Below, one piece after another: positions 35,124-46,539 of a DNA stretch of 64,000 nt (positions are counted from its first letter, which is position 1; the number at the start of each line of letters is the position of its first letter). Source of the stretch: Acanthacorydalis orientalis (lineage: Eukaryota; Arthropoda; Insecta; Megaloptera; Corydalidae); contig CM068318.1 of the NCBI GenBank assembly GCA_034766995.1, forward strand, positions 31,975,956-32,039,955. The letters are read 5' to 3'. Both the position numbers and the translations under genes were made by a program. The notes beneath the pieces were generated by a model. The model made no database searches, had not been told where the DNA came from, and saw nothing but the letters and a program-made list of their open reading frames with translations.

Positions 35124-35339
35124 TAAAGAAAAGAAAAAATAATTCAAGGGAAGTGATTAGTTGATTAATGTGAAATATTGTTTTTGGGCCAACAAAAGTC
35201 TGTACGTATGTACTTTTACCAGAGTAGGGTGAAAAGATCCGGGCCTCACATATATATGACAACACTATATTCAATATTTTGATGGTATTGCATTCTTCAT
35301 ATGCTTATGTTCGAAGCTTTAAATCGATAAGTTGTTTAG

Positions 35340-35990
35340 TATTGGTTTGGTAGCCTACCGAACTGAACGTCTCGCGCATCGTTTTTAAAAATTGGAAGTG
35401 GAAATTCGTGCTGTGATTACATTTTTTTTTGAAAGGCTTAAATACAACCGATATAAAAAGGATCTGGATTTAAGATTGGGAAAATCCTTTTCAACATATA
35501 CAATGGTTAAGCGCTGGGATTCTGAACATAAATTGATCCTGACGAGCACCAGTGATAAACCAAGCAGTGGATGTCCTATTGAAGTGACTACACCACGTCG
35601 ATTAAAAAATCCACATTTAGGATTGAAAAATCCACAAAAGCGTTTTGGCAGACTTTAGAGTGAAAGTGAATGAGATAACAAAGACTTTTAGCATATTAAC
35701 GGAACATGTGTCATCATGACAATACACCAGCCCACACATCAGTTGTTGTGATGGCTAAAATCAATGAATTAAAATTCAAATCGCTTGCCCACTATTCACA
35801 CTCGTCAGACTTAGTCCCAAGCTACTTTAATCTCTTTATAGCTGTACAAACAAATTTTGAGGACGAAAATGAAACCCACAAAATCACGCTGTAAATGGCA
35901 ATTTCCTATCAGTTTGGCATAACCGCTCTAGTGTTAGGAGACATGTATCAAATAAAATGGAAATTATGTTGAAAAATAAATGGAAATCAA
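35340..35990 (+). mobile_element. mariner remnant (SETMAR-like family), internally deleted
   Basis: Coding remnants of the N-terminal (35392-35658) and C-terminal (35706-35894) transposase parts lie close together, so the middle is deleted. The candidate terminal sequence GGGCCAACAAAAGTCTGTAC near 35187 has no convincing partner, so the boundaries are approximate. Confidence 0.7.
35392..35894 (+). pseudogene. mariner transposase, N- and C-terminal remnants
   Basis: The first part reads MEVEIRAVITFFFERL, SFSTYTMVKRWDSEHK and TSTSDKPSSGCPIEVTTP. This is the HTH region and GRPIEVTTP linker of this mariner group. After a break it reads CHHDNTPAHTSVVVMAKINE (second catalytic Asp retained). It then reads HSSDLVPSYFNLFIAVQ (third catalytic block with Asp replaced by Tyr). 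The first catalytic Asp region is missing. It cannot be active. Confidence 0.75.
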
Positions 35991-36069
35991 TCCTAAAAAA
36001 AATGTTTTCTTATTCAGGCACGAAGCTTTTCACGCTATTCTCTGACTCTCTTAACCAGTAACACTACTA

Positions 36070-36152
36070 TAATACTACAATAATGTATATCTAGAAAATC
36101 TTTGTTGTAACATCTTATTTTATAAAAATTACACTGAATTAACTTGTACACG

Positions 36153-36155
<3 letters not shown>
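36070..36155 (+). mobile_element. mariner-derived MITE 3'-end fragment (copy 7)
   Basis: Ends CACTGAATTAACTTGTACAC followed by GTAA and then a (TA)n run. It matches the 3' end of the TTAGGTGTA family; only the last 80 or so bases are clear. Confidence 0.6.

Positions 36156-36222
<67 letters not shown>
36156..36222. repeat. (TA)n microsatellite
   Basis: TA run starting at the MITE end. Confidence 0.95.
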
Positions 36223-36226
<4 letters not shown>

Positions 36227-36969
36227 ACATGCATAATATGATATTTTCTAATTATTTAAGCAGTGAAAATATACACTTTTATTTTAATTGTTTCTAATAA
36301 TTGTTAATTTATTACATTAAACTGTAAAATATACATCTATTTAACATTGAAAAATAAAAATCTATGAAATAAATATGCAAATAATATATTTACTTTAATA
36401 AAGATTATATAATAACACTTATAAAAAAAATAAAAGGAGTTAATATATGTGTATATATTGAGGAAAGGTCTGTTAGCACTAAATATCCTCGGATAAAAAA
36501 GTTAAACGAACATCCTGAAATCCTTATGTTTAAAGTTTACACTACAGAAAGTACAATCATTTTTAAAGAAAATTTATATAAATGAAAATTTCAACAAGGC
36601 TTGAAACGGTTGAATGAATAAAAACAGTCAGACTGCTCTCTAAATGAAACAACTTAAGGGAAAAGTTTTAAATTACATTTTTTAAATTCAGTTATTTAAA
36701 GAAACCCTTATAACCATTATTCTTAATATGAATATTACTCTGAAATAAGATATGCAAAAAAGACAATTTTGTTTACATAGTTCTTCCCAAATGTTGATGT
36801 ATAAATATATTATATATTTGTGAAAGAAAATAAATTATGAAGCAGTGTCACTCACCAACAATATTAATGATAATATCAGACGATGCGTAGGAATGAAAAC
36901 AAATATAAATCAGATTGTTATTTTTAAAACGAATTTCAGCAAGGAGAGCATTTTAGATGTATAGTTGTT

Positions 36970-36972
<3 letters not shown>
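36223..36972. other. No recognisable feature
   Basis: AT-rich sequence; nothing recognised. Confidence 0.5.
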
Positions 36973-37049
<77 letters not shown>

Positions 37050-37073
37050 ATGAATTTATTAGGTAGATAGATA

Positions 37074-37115
37074 TTTGGGGGTTTAGAGTACTTTGACAGT
37101 TAAGGTCTTAAGCGT
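37074..37115 (+). repeat. Conserved core element, copy 4
   Basis: TTGGGGGTTTAGAGTACTTT, then GACAGTTAAGGTCTTAAGCG and TCCG. Confidence 0.65.
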
Positions 37116-37126
37116 CCGATTGTGTG

Positions 37127-37184
<58 letters not shown>

Positions 37185-37208
37185 ATGAATTGGTTTGGTA
37201 GATAGATA

Positions 37209-37250
37209 TTTGGGGCTTAGGAGCATTTTGGCAGTTAAGGTCTTTAGCGC
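37209..37250 (+). repeat. Conserved core element, copy 5
   Basis: TTGGGGCTTAGGAGCATTTT, then GGCAGTTAAGGTCTTTAGCG and CCCG. Confidence 0.65.
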
Positions 37251-37279
37251 CCGATTATGTGTATTTTATATATATATAT

Positions 37280-38876
37280 ACACGTGTGTGTTCATATAAT
37301 ATAAATGTAGACAAAAGGATATGAATATATAGTAACTTGACTCTTGAATGATGTATTCACCTATAGTCATAATTCTGATGATACAGCCTCTTAATATGGC
37401 AAAAAAGGATTAAATCTCTTAAAAAATGATTTATTCTAGTTTCTAAGATATAATAAAGGAAGGTACCACGTACTTCTCATTCATTTAATAATATTTATAT
37501 CAACTGAAAGTACTGAAATAGAAATATGCCCATATACCCTCTTCAAACAATAAGAAATTTAGTATTTTTTTGTTTAAAAGAGATGAAAACAAAATAATAA
37601 ATTAATAATAATAAAATCAATTATCTCGTCCAAAGTTTAACATATAATTGAACAATGTATGAGTGAAAATCAAATAATAAACCAGTGGAGTCACACCTTT
37701 AAAATTTTTAATGAACCAATAACTGTCGGACAGTAAAAAATAAACCATACCTCGAAAATTAATGAAATAAACTTAACCCTTTAAGATAAAATAGTGGAGA
37801 AAAAATATAGTATTTAAGCAATTAAGAAGAATTATAAAGACAGTTAACGTTTATGATAGGCTAATGGTCATGGAAAGAATTTTTTATCACTTTCACAAAT
37901 GAATTTTCAGTTACTCTAAAGCAAGGTCCAAGGCACAGAAAAGTAATATTTTTTTGTATATTAACATTCTGAGGATAATGATGATGAAATGCACATAAGC
38001 AATAATAAAAACAGATTTTTAATCGATTATTGTATATTTTTGATTAGATTTTTTTGTACTCTCTAGAGAAAGAGAAAATTATTTTGAAAAGTGAATTTAA
38101 TCACAGGGCCAAAACTATATTGAAACCGTATATCAGTTTAAAAACGATTGACTTTGCATGAATTTCGTTAATAAAATTCAAATAAAGACATATTTCTATA
38201 AGACAAATTTATTTGTCGATGAGAGCCAGCGACCTTCGGATTATAATACTAGCTGAAAAAAATTCAACTACAAGAAAAAATATTATTATCATAGATAATA
38301 ATTTACGATTAAATACTAGATGTGATGATATGACATTTCTTCTTTCTACAGTAGGGAAGTGAATTTTTGTCTATCGAAATAAAAAAGAATTGTGTATCTA
38401 AATATTCTAAAAAAATGTAATGATCAAAGCTGGAAAATTGAGGATTAATAGCACATTTCATTTTAATGAAGACCATTACTCGTAACATTCATTTTATATT
38501 GCCAAAAAATGACTCTTTATTACTATCTACAAAAAATCCATCCAAATTGCAATACACCAATTTTATAAATCATTCATTATCAAGATAATAAAATGAAATC
38601 AGAACCAAATGTTCAATAAAAATAATTTCAAGATAACTCTATAAATAGAATAAGATAATCAAAGCCACGAAATTTCACAAATGAATATTTCACTTGCTTC
38701 ATAAAGAACAATCCATGTTTCTGATCAACATGTTTAATAATTAATTATTGATGATTTTTAATTGCTGTTTATGCACATGTCGGTGATTATACCATCATCT
38801 TTAAAGTGATATGGTACAGAAATCGAATTTCCTTATAATTTGCCTGTACCCTAGCGCTTTGAAGGAGAGGGAATCG
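37280..38876. other. No recognised gene
   Basis: AT-rich. A TTAACCCTTT motif at 37773 resembles a piggyBac end but has no partner nearby. Confidence 0.45.
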
Positions 38877-38878
38877 CA

Positions 38879-39322
38879 ATCGAAAATTTCTCGTCGTTTT
38901 AGGATTTTCAAGTTTCAACCTTAAAAACACTATATATTTTGTCCAAGCAGTTGGCATAACCTCACAAAACAGTAGTGAACACGATGGTGTCAAAAAACAT
39001 CATTTAGACATTGTATATTTTTCGCATTCCATTTAAAAAAAATACTGTTGAAACCGAGGAAATTATTTGTTTTCAGATAAGGTGTTATGTCTCATAAACC
39101 ATGTAAAAAATGCTGAAACTGAGATTCGAAAACGTATTATGACTTTATCGGCTCATAGGCACCATATTTTTTTCGGCAAAGAAGTCGTGTTATCCGAGAG
39201 ATAGAGAATAGTTATATAAAATAATGGGGATATTTTGAGGATTGAAATATATTTTATTTTTCCATAAATATTCATTTTCTTTTTTTTTAAAAAAAAAACA
39301 CCAATTTAATTCGTACACCTAA
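38879..39322 (+). mobile_element. mariner-derived MITE, family TTAGGTGTA, copy 5 (5'-truncated)
   Basis: Similarity begins at GAAAATTTCTCGTCGTTTTA and ends ATTTAATTCGTACACCTAA before TA 39323-39324. The 5' terminal repeat is replaced by unrelated sequence. Confidence 0.8.
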
Positions 39323-39406
39323 TATATTAATGATTCATATGAAAAGAAAAATAAATTCTTATATATTATTGAATCGTAAGTTTAACAATATTACATTCAT
39401 ATAGTG

Positions 39407-39926
39407 TAGTGCTCTTCAAACTGTTTTCCGCTGAACCCTGGGGTTCCATGCATCCTCTTCAGGGTTTCCGCGAGTCAATATCAAAATTCGAACGAATATT
39501 CAAAGAAAAAACCCGAAAAGTTAAAAATACTAAATAGTTAATTCATAATATTTTTTTTCTATAAATACCTATTATTTCCTATTATTATGCAATAAACTGC
39601 ATTTATGAGTACACATTACGGACCCCGCTCAATCAGATGTAAATAATAAAATTTGGACATGTAAGACGCCTGATTTTCAAAACTTGTGGAGTAAGCACGT
39701 TGAGTTAACGCAATTTGTTTCCGCGGAACAATTAAAATAGAGCCATCCGATCTGGACATTTTATCTTCCTGTAATGAAATTTTGTATTAGTAGAATATTT
39801 AACATAGATTCGAGAACATTGTGCAACAGTGTAACTTTCTCGATACCAGAGTGGAGAGGATTCAATTAAAAAAATTTAAATGTCAATTATAGGGTTCCGT
39901 CAGTCGACACAGTTTAAATAGCACTA
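39407..39926. mobile_element. hAT-type MITE, 520 bp
   Basis: Terminal inverted repeats TAGTGCTCTTCAAACTG and (reversed right end) TAGTGCTATTTAAACTG match at 15 of 17. They are flanked by ATATAGTG (39399-39406) and ATATAGAG (39927-39934), an 8-bp target duplication with one difference. The subterminal CCGCTGAACCCTGGGGTTCC at the left and GGGTTCCGTCAG at the right are typical of hAT elements. No transposase coding was seen. Confidence 0.82.
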
Positions 39927-39934
39927 ATATAGAG

Positions 39935-40072
39935 TATGGCACGTAATATATAGCATAAGTAATAAAAGATTTGAGGTGATTTAGGGGTGGGTGTTTTTTT
40001 TTTTTTTAATTTTGGTGATAAATTAAAACATTTATTATAATTCGAACAAGGATTAGAATATAAAAAAAATGT
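39935..40072. other. AT-rich spacer
   Basis: Contains a T homopolymer near 39994; nothing recognised. Confidence 0.5.
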
Positions 40073-40414
40073 TTAAGAATAAAATATCCTGTTTCTTAAT
40101 ATGTTCATTGTCTCTCTACAGTCACGTCTGCCACTTTTACTTTTTGCAGCCTTGAGTTCTTTTAAAACTAGTACAAGTAAAAAATATGCATGATTCAACA
40201 TTTCATAATAAATATCATTAAAATATATTGATCTTAAAAACTTGTTGAAGATAACATCTATTAAAACTCGTACTTCAACAATAATAAAATAATAAAGTAA
40301 ACAAGTAAAATGTATTGTATCAATTATATATTGCATTAAAGTATTTTTTGTATACTTACAACTTTTTTTTAAAATACTGTTTACTTGTAACTCGTTTATA
40401 CTTTCTTTTTTCAT
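40073..40414 (-). CDS. Unidentified 113-codon open frame
   Basis: ATG-initiated minus-strand frame in non-repetitive sequence. The N-terminal third is Lys/Asn-rich. A hydrophobic stretch follows at about residues 38-57 (CLLYYFIIVEVRVLIDVIF), possibly a membrane segment. Another comes at about 95 residues from the start of the hydrophobic/basic tail (FLLVLVLKELKAAKSKSGRRDC). The tail is richer in G and C than the rest and could be an exon, with an AG at its upstream side (CTTGTACTAG). I do not recognise the protein. In DNA this AT-rich a stop-free run of this length without repeats is uncommon but possible by chance. Confidence 0.25.
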   Translation of the reverse strand: MKKESINELQVNSILKKSCKYTKNTLMQYIIDTIHFTCLLYYFIIVEVRVLIDVIFNKFLRSIYFNDIYYEMLNHAYFLLVLVLKELKAAKSKSGRRDCRETMNILRNRIFYS

Positions 40415-40532
40415 TGAACTCTTATAAACGTACAGTGTTTGCTTTCGTAATCGTCAATTACTACAATTAATTTACATACTGTGTACTTTATTATGTGTGT
40501 GTATGTATAAATTGCACACCGATACATGCACA

Positions 40533-40566
<34 letters not shown>

Positions 40567-41499
40567 TTAATTTTGCAATTATTATTATATGTAATATAAA
40601 TAATGTGTTCTCATATTAAAGATATAAATGTAAATCAAAAAATGAAAAATTATTATATTATAAAAATATTTATTAAATACCTTTTTTATAAATTATTATA
40701 ATTTTGAGTCTTAATAACGTTTCCTTTCTCTCTTTGTGTAAATAAATTTAAATGATTTCAACGGTTGATATGGTAGAGGAATAAAGAAATTAGTTTAATA
40801 TGATTTTTTATTTCTTAAATCATTATTTTATACATGCATTTCACAAATATTTAAAACTAATAAACATTTAAAATCTATTCTGCGTTTGTGATACATTGAT
40901 CCGCTAAAATACTGATTTAATTACGGCCATCACACGACTTTTTCTATAAGTTGTATTAATATTTCATTAAGGTTTCATAATTAATATTTTATTAAGTTTT
41001 CATAGTTAATATTTTATGAAAAATAAGGAAAATAAAATAATATTTAAAATCGTATTATATAATTTAATTGTAATGTGTAAGATACGATTGCTTACTTTTA
41101 TGTAATTTTTAGAATGTAAATTCAGTACATAATGCGAGTTTTAACCTACATGCAAAGGAGTAAATTTAATATACCTTAACATGAGGCTGGACGTTGTTCA
41201 TGGCAAGGCTTCAAATTATTTTTATAAGCCTACTCAAAACAAAACAATTTAAGTATTTTATAATTATGGCGAGAGTGGCTTTTAAAACTTGTTCAAGTTC
41301 AAATGTTAAGTAGTGAAAACCACTTTCCTTTTTAGTGATGATGTTTATTAATTTTTATTATGTTTGTGAGCTTATTTGCTGTCAATTTTTTACAGCATAA
41401 TTTTTGAAATATTGCGTTACGAAGACACAACCTTTTACATAATGATTAATAATGTAAATACAAATAGAACAAATTTTATTATTACATTATATCATAATA
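40415..41499. other. No recognised gene
   Basis: AT-rich. It includes a short TA run (40548-40567) and a 25-bp tandem repeat at 40956-41021. Confidence 0.5.
40956..41021. repeat. 25-bp tandem repeat, 2.6 copies
   Basis: Units begin TTAATATTT(C/T)ATTAAG and end TTTCATA(A/G). Confidence 0.85.
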
Positions 41500-42016
41500 T
41501 TAGGTGTACAAATTAATTCAGTGCCTTTTGTATAGAAAATGAATGAATGTTTACGGAAAAATGGAATACATTTCAATCCTCAAAATATCCTCCATTATTT
41601 TATATATCTTTGCTCTATCTGTCGAGTAACTGATAATTCCTTGATGAAGAAAATATGGAGACCTGATTCGATGAACTTGTAATGCACTTTCGGACCTTTT
41701 CTACTGTTTTAGCATTTTTTGCATGCTTTTGTGCATTACAATACGTTCCAACAAAACTGAACAAATCATTCATGCGGCTTCTACAGAATTTTTTCAACTG
41801 AAATATAAATGTGAATTACCTAATATGTTGCTTTTCGAACGCTATAGCGTTTATTACTGTGCTGCGAGTTAATGCCAACTTCTTGAAAAAGATATATAAT
41901 GTTTTAAAGGTTAAGGTTGGCACTTTAGAATCTTGAAAGGACGAGAAAATATTTTAATTAAAAATAAAGTTATGCTTGATTCATTTTAAAGGCACAGAAT
42001 TAATTTTTACACCTAA
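41500..42016 (-). mobile_element. mariner-derived MITE, family TTAGGTGTA, copy 6
   Basis: 517 bp, the best preserved copy. Left end TTAGGTGTACAAATTAATTC, right end (inverted) GAATTAATTTTTACACCTAA. TA at 41498-41499. The minus strand joins a mauritiana-like start to VEKVRKCITSSSNQ and a tail with a LLDRWS motif (about 41615-41797), equivalent to the C-terminal ERW-QKCI region of mariner transposases. The catalytic domain is deleted. Confidence 0.88.
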
Positions 42017-43562
42017 TGTAATAAAAATGCTCCTAAAATGCTTCACTTAACGTGTGATGTGGCATTCAGTTTTGACATATATAAAAATTTATGTTACTCC
42101 TAATTGAGCCATTCTCGCCTCTATTTAAGACATAACTTTACTTTAAATGTATAGAAACCATGTTTAACTAACGTTTTCAAGTCTCAAGTCACATATTTGT
42201 TATTTTTTGATTAATTTTTCCCTCTCATGCAACACTATATAAGCGAATTTATTGTTGCAGCAGTTTATTTGTGAAAATAAATTACTATATCTACAAAGCA
42301 GATGTCGATAGTGAGAGAACAATTTCTTATAACTGGTATAAAGAAAAATAGTTTTAATAAAAGTTAGTAGAAAATATTTTTTCTTCTTTTTTAGCATAGA
42401 TAAATTTATTTTGTAAAAATTATTGTAAAGAAAAAAATATCATTGTTATCTGCGACCCAACTTCAGATGAAATGTTTTTTAATCATCGTACTTCAAAAGT
42501 TATTTACAAACTTAACTTTTTAATTTGAATTAAGTTATTGGAAATTCTTACTAAAATGTTTATTTTGTTATATAGTTCTCACTAATATTTCAAAACTCTA
42601 TTCTCAGAACGAGCCAGAAAAAAAGGTGCGACAATAAATGGGCAGCTGACAGGTAGATAAGAGTACCTGCCTCGAATGATATATGATAGTAATAGTAAGA
42701 TAAGTTTGTGTAGATGCAAGAAAAGTAACATTTGTGGGATTCATATAGATTTTTTATGGATTATCTTACAAAAATATTTTTTAAATTTCGATTGTTTTAT
42801 CGTCGATTCCTTTATTATACTTGTAACTCTCGAATTATTGCTAATTTGAAAAACACAACATTATAGTATACATAACTGTTGTATACCAGTGATTCTAAAA
42901 AACACACTATATAAAAAATCTCTTTTTATAATCATCTTCGAAATGACAATTGGTAATTTACATTCAGTAAAACAACATTAATCACGGTTTCGAAATTTTC
43001 TTAGCACTGTTACCATAAATTTTCTTTATTTTTGTGTGTGGCTGAATTTATTATTATTATTGTTATTATTATTGTTTATGTTCTCATATATTTTAAAAAT
43101 AATATTATAGAGTGTAATTATACTTAAAAATTCATGTTTTCCTTTCAACTCATTTTTTTAAGGGAAAAGTTTGAAAAACTATTATATATTTAAAAAATAT
43201 TTTTTGTGAAAATTTGTTACTTTTATTTTTGTATCGGATTTTTAACTTGACGTTAGTAAAATTACTTACCGCTAAATAAATTACTCAGACTAGGATACTC
43301 TCAGAAAATGATGGCAAGGATTTTAAATAATTTTAAAAAAGTGATAATGTTGAACGAAAAAGGGATCAAATTGGCCATAGGAAAACGATCTGAGTGGAGA
43401 TGATTTTTGCAGCAGATAAATACGAAACTAAAAATTTCTATTGAGAAAACTTAGATTCTTAAGGCATGGTATATTATAGAGTTAACTAATTTGACCATAA
43501 TTAGAATAAAAAAAGTACAACACAAATTTTTTCATCACAAATTTATGAGAAATAAGCAATTA
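42017..43562. other. No recognised gene
   Basis: AT-rich. A 65-codon minus frame (42200-42397) has no recognised motif. The patch near 42600-42720 is slightly GC-richer but unassigned. Confidence 0.45.
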
Positions 43563-44149
43563 TTGGGTTGGTAGAAAAATAATTGCGGTTTATGACCTTT
43601 AAATTCATATACATTTTTCTCAGCTAATAATTATCTTTACTAATCAAAATAAGTACCATTAAAATCGACACATTTTTGACAATTAACCCCTTAAAATACC
43701 CTCTTGTCTTCAGTTGTTCGTTATAAACTGAAGAAGTACTCCCGCGATCTTGTTCATCTTCAAGGCTCTTGTCCCCAGTATGAAATTTTTGGAACCACCA
43801 TTGCACCATACGTCCCTTAATAGTACCCACACATGCATCGTGCACAAAAGCATCATTTAATATATGAGCAGTTTCTGTTGTTTTACCACCCGTTTTGAAC
43901 TCAAAACTCTCAAAAATTGCAACAACTCAACAAAAATTGCACTTATTTGCTTCTTTTCCTTCGTTAATTCAATAACCCAATTTGAAGCAAAATTAATAAT
44001 AAAATCAAAGTCGATTTTATCAAAATACAGACAGAAATGTGTACTTTAAAATGATATTAACTTGGACACGATGAAATGATACATTGATTGAAAAAAGAGT
44101 AAGTTAGAAATCATAAAACAAAAACCGCAATTATTTTTCTACCAACTTA
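43563..44149 (-). mobile_element. mariner deletion derivative, about 587 bp
   Basis: Left end TTGGGTTGGTAGAAAAATAA, right end inverted TTATTTTTCTACCAACTTA, with TA on each side. The minus-strand frame 43624-43845 reads VQWWFQKFHTGDKSLEDEQD (HTH region); the catalytic domain is missing. It is the same family as 3363-3910 and 6511-7071. Confidence 0.85.
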
Positions 44150-44457
44150 TAATGAATTATTTTTTATATTTTAGTACACAACGAAATTATTTGTACTAGC
44201 GCATACACTTTATTGTACATTATTCTATTTTAAAATTAAAATTACTTTCATCTCTAGAAGCTAAATAAAAAAATTGATGTTAAAGAATTAAATAAAATAG
44301 AGTGTTTAAAATACTTTGTATAATTGTATGAATAAAAATAAAAAAAATAATTTATATTAGAGATAATCTGAAAAACAAATAAAACTTAAAAGTGAATATA
44401 TTAAAAATATAAACATTTTCCGGTTTTTACTGTTAAACTGATAATTTTTTAATCCTC
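44150..44457. other. No recognisable feature
   Basis: AT-rich sequence; nothing recognised. Confidence 0.5.
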
Positions 44458-44471
44458 ATATATATATATAT

Positions 44472-44564
<93 letters not shown>

Positions 44565-44599
44565 TATATATATATATATATTTGTATATATATATATAC

Positions 44600-44682
<83 letters not shown>
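44458..44682. repeat. Long (TA)n microsatellite
   Basis: About 225 bp of TA with AAAAATA and CATATG interruptions. Confidence 0.97.
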
Positions 44683-44685
<3 letters not shown>

Positions 44686-45530
44686 GGAGAGACAGAGTGA
44701 GAGAGAATAATTATGTACGCCAATGGAAATGTATGTAACGATATTAATAAATTCCAAGAAACAATCGTTAAAATAAAACGTTATATCTATTATTATTTAC
44801 ATTAAAAATAATTTTAAAACATACAGCCAAAATGATGTTCGAACATTTTTTTGGTCTATTAATATTAAATATTAAATTAAAAAATATTAAAATATTAAAT
44901 ATTACATTAATATAAAGATAATGAAACATATTTTAACGTTCTAAAAGACACACATTATTTTTTTATAAAAAATGTCATGAGACTATTTTATTTCTTTTAC
45001 TTTTAATCTTTAGTGATAAAAATATTGTTAATATCCTTGATACATCAAACGTGGATTTAAAGATAATCAATATTTTTTAATATTACATATAAAAGAGAAC
45101 ATATTCTGACGATTGACGCAATGAATTATTTCAGAATTCAACTGAAACGGAATTCACTCTCAATCATTTTTTTTCATTAAAAAGTAATCGTATGGTATTC
45201 TATTCTGTCAATTGAAATGGTTTAGTTTGATTCAGTATTCAATATTTTTCGTTTCAGTTCTTTTCGAATTCCAATATTCTTATAATGCGATCTAAACTAA
45301 ATAATCAATCAATATGCTATTACTTTTTGACTTTTTATTATTTACTATAATGAAAATCGTTTTTTCAATTTTAAAAAGCGGAATAAATGAAAAATATATA
45401 ATGGAACATGTGTGAATAAGATTACATATTGAGAACACAAACTGTATTTAAAATATTCTAAATATTGTATAGTACTAATAAAATTTTATCAAAATTTAAT
45501 AATCTACTACTGACTTCTATATTATATATA
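44683..45530. other. No recognisable feature
   Basis: AT-rich, with a simple ATTAAATATT-rich patch near 44865-44920. Confidence 0.5.
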
Positions 45531-45532
45531 TA

Positions 45533-46454
45533 CGAGGTCAGACAATTAAGTAATGCGACAAAATTCAAAAATCGAGTATATTTAAAAATTAAGGTGCATC
45601 GCTGCGATCCCCTTCAAAGTAGTCCCCTCCCGCATCTATACACTTATTCCAGCGAGTTTTCCAGTTTTCGTAACAATTCTGGAACACTTCTTGTGGGACC
45701 TCTCCGAGTACCCTCGTCACAGATTCTTGGATATCTTCAACGGAGTCAAAATGTCGACCTTTGACGAATTTTTTCATATAGGGGAATAGGAAAAAGTCGC
45801 AGGGTGACATGTCCGGTGAATAGGGCGGTTGTGGTAACGTTGCGATGCCTTTAGACGCCAAAAACTGAGAGACACTGAACGCACTGTGACAGGGAGCATT
45901 GTCGTGATGCAAAACCCAAGTCTTCGCGATCTCTGGACGCACTCTGACCACCCTTTTTCGTAATTTTTCGAGCACATTGCGGTAGAATACTTGATTTACG
46001 GTTTGTCCAGGTGGTACGAACTCTTTGTGAACCACCCCTTTGCTGTCGAAGAAGCAAATCAACATGGTTTTCACTTTGGACTTGCTCATTCTCGCCTTCT
46101 TTGGCCTTGGTGCTCCAGGGGACAGCCACTGTTGGCTTTATCGTTTAGTTTCGAGGTCATATTCAAAGAACCAACTTTCATCACCAGTAATAACTCGATC
46201 GAGAAGAGTAGGATCACTTTCAACCTGCTCGAGACAATCTTATCTAAATTTCTCTGTTCCATTTTCGTGACATGCACTACTCGCGCGTTGTTACAAAACA
46301 CTAAACAGCTGGCGAAGAAATGATCGTACGAGGGTGGTCAAGGTCTCAATCGAGAGAGTAGGGATCTGCTATAACGGTGGCGGAGTTACAGGTTCGCAGT
46401 GTTACCACAGGCCGAGAAAAAAAATCGGTCGCATTACTTAATTGTCTGACCTCG
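45533..46454 (-). mobile_element. mariner DD34D family, copy C (922 bp deletion derivative)
   Basis: Ends CGAGGTCAGACAATTAAGTA and inverted equivalent, TA at 45531-45532 and 46455-46456. The deletion joins the first seven codons (MEQRNLD) to the region encoding the CLEQVES segment, in a shifted frame, at about 46235-46245. Confidence 0.95.
45589..46235 (-). pseudogene. mariner transposase catalytic part, nonsense-mutated (copy C)
   Basis: All three catalytic positions are readable: TGDESWFFEY (first Asp), HHDNAPCHS and SPDMSPCDFF. A stop, TAA at 46138-46140, replaces the Gln of the KRQSQQW motif seen in copy B. The longest open part is therefore 166 codons from MSKSKVK (45589-46089). The N-terminal DNA-binding domain is deleted. 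Dead copy, very similar to copies B and D. Confidence 0.85.
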
Positions 46455-46539
46455 TATATATATACAAAGTTTACCAATAAGTATGCATTTTTTTAATTCG
46501 AAATAAAGTACATAATTTGCACCGAAACATTAAGTTTCT

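Larger units (their letters stand above)
36973..37278 (+). repeat. Tandem duplication of a (TA)n-(TG)n-core unit
   Basis: Two consecutive units each consist of a TA run, a short TG run, then GTAGATAGATATTTGGGG and the conserved core. The order is identical, with substitutions between units. Confidence 0.8.

Noticed and set aside
35187..35206. GGGCCAACAAAAGTCTGTAC as a mariner terminal repeat
   Set aside because: No inverted counterpart found beyond the transposase remnant, so it was not used as an element boundary.
37773..37786. TTAACCCTTTAAG resembling a piggyBac terminus
   Set aside because: No inverted partner next to a TTAA within several kilobases was found.
43683..43700. TTAACCCCTTAAAATACC resembling a piggyBac end
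   Set aside because: It lies inside the mariner at 43563-44149 and corresponds to transposase-region sequence of that family.
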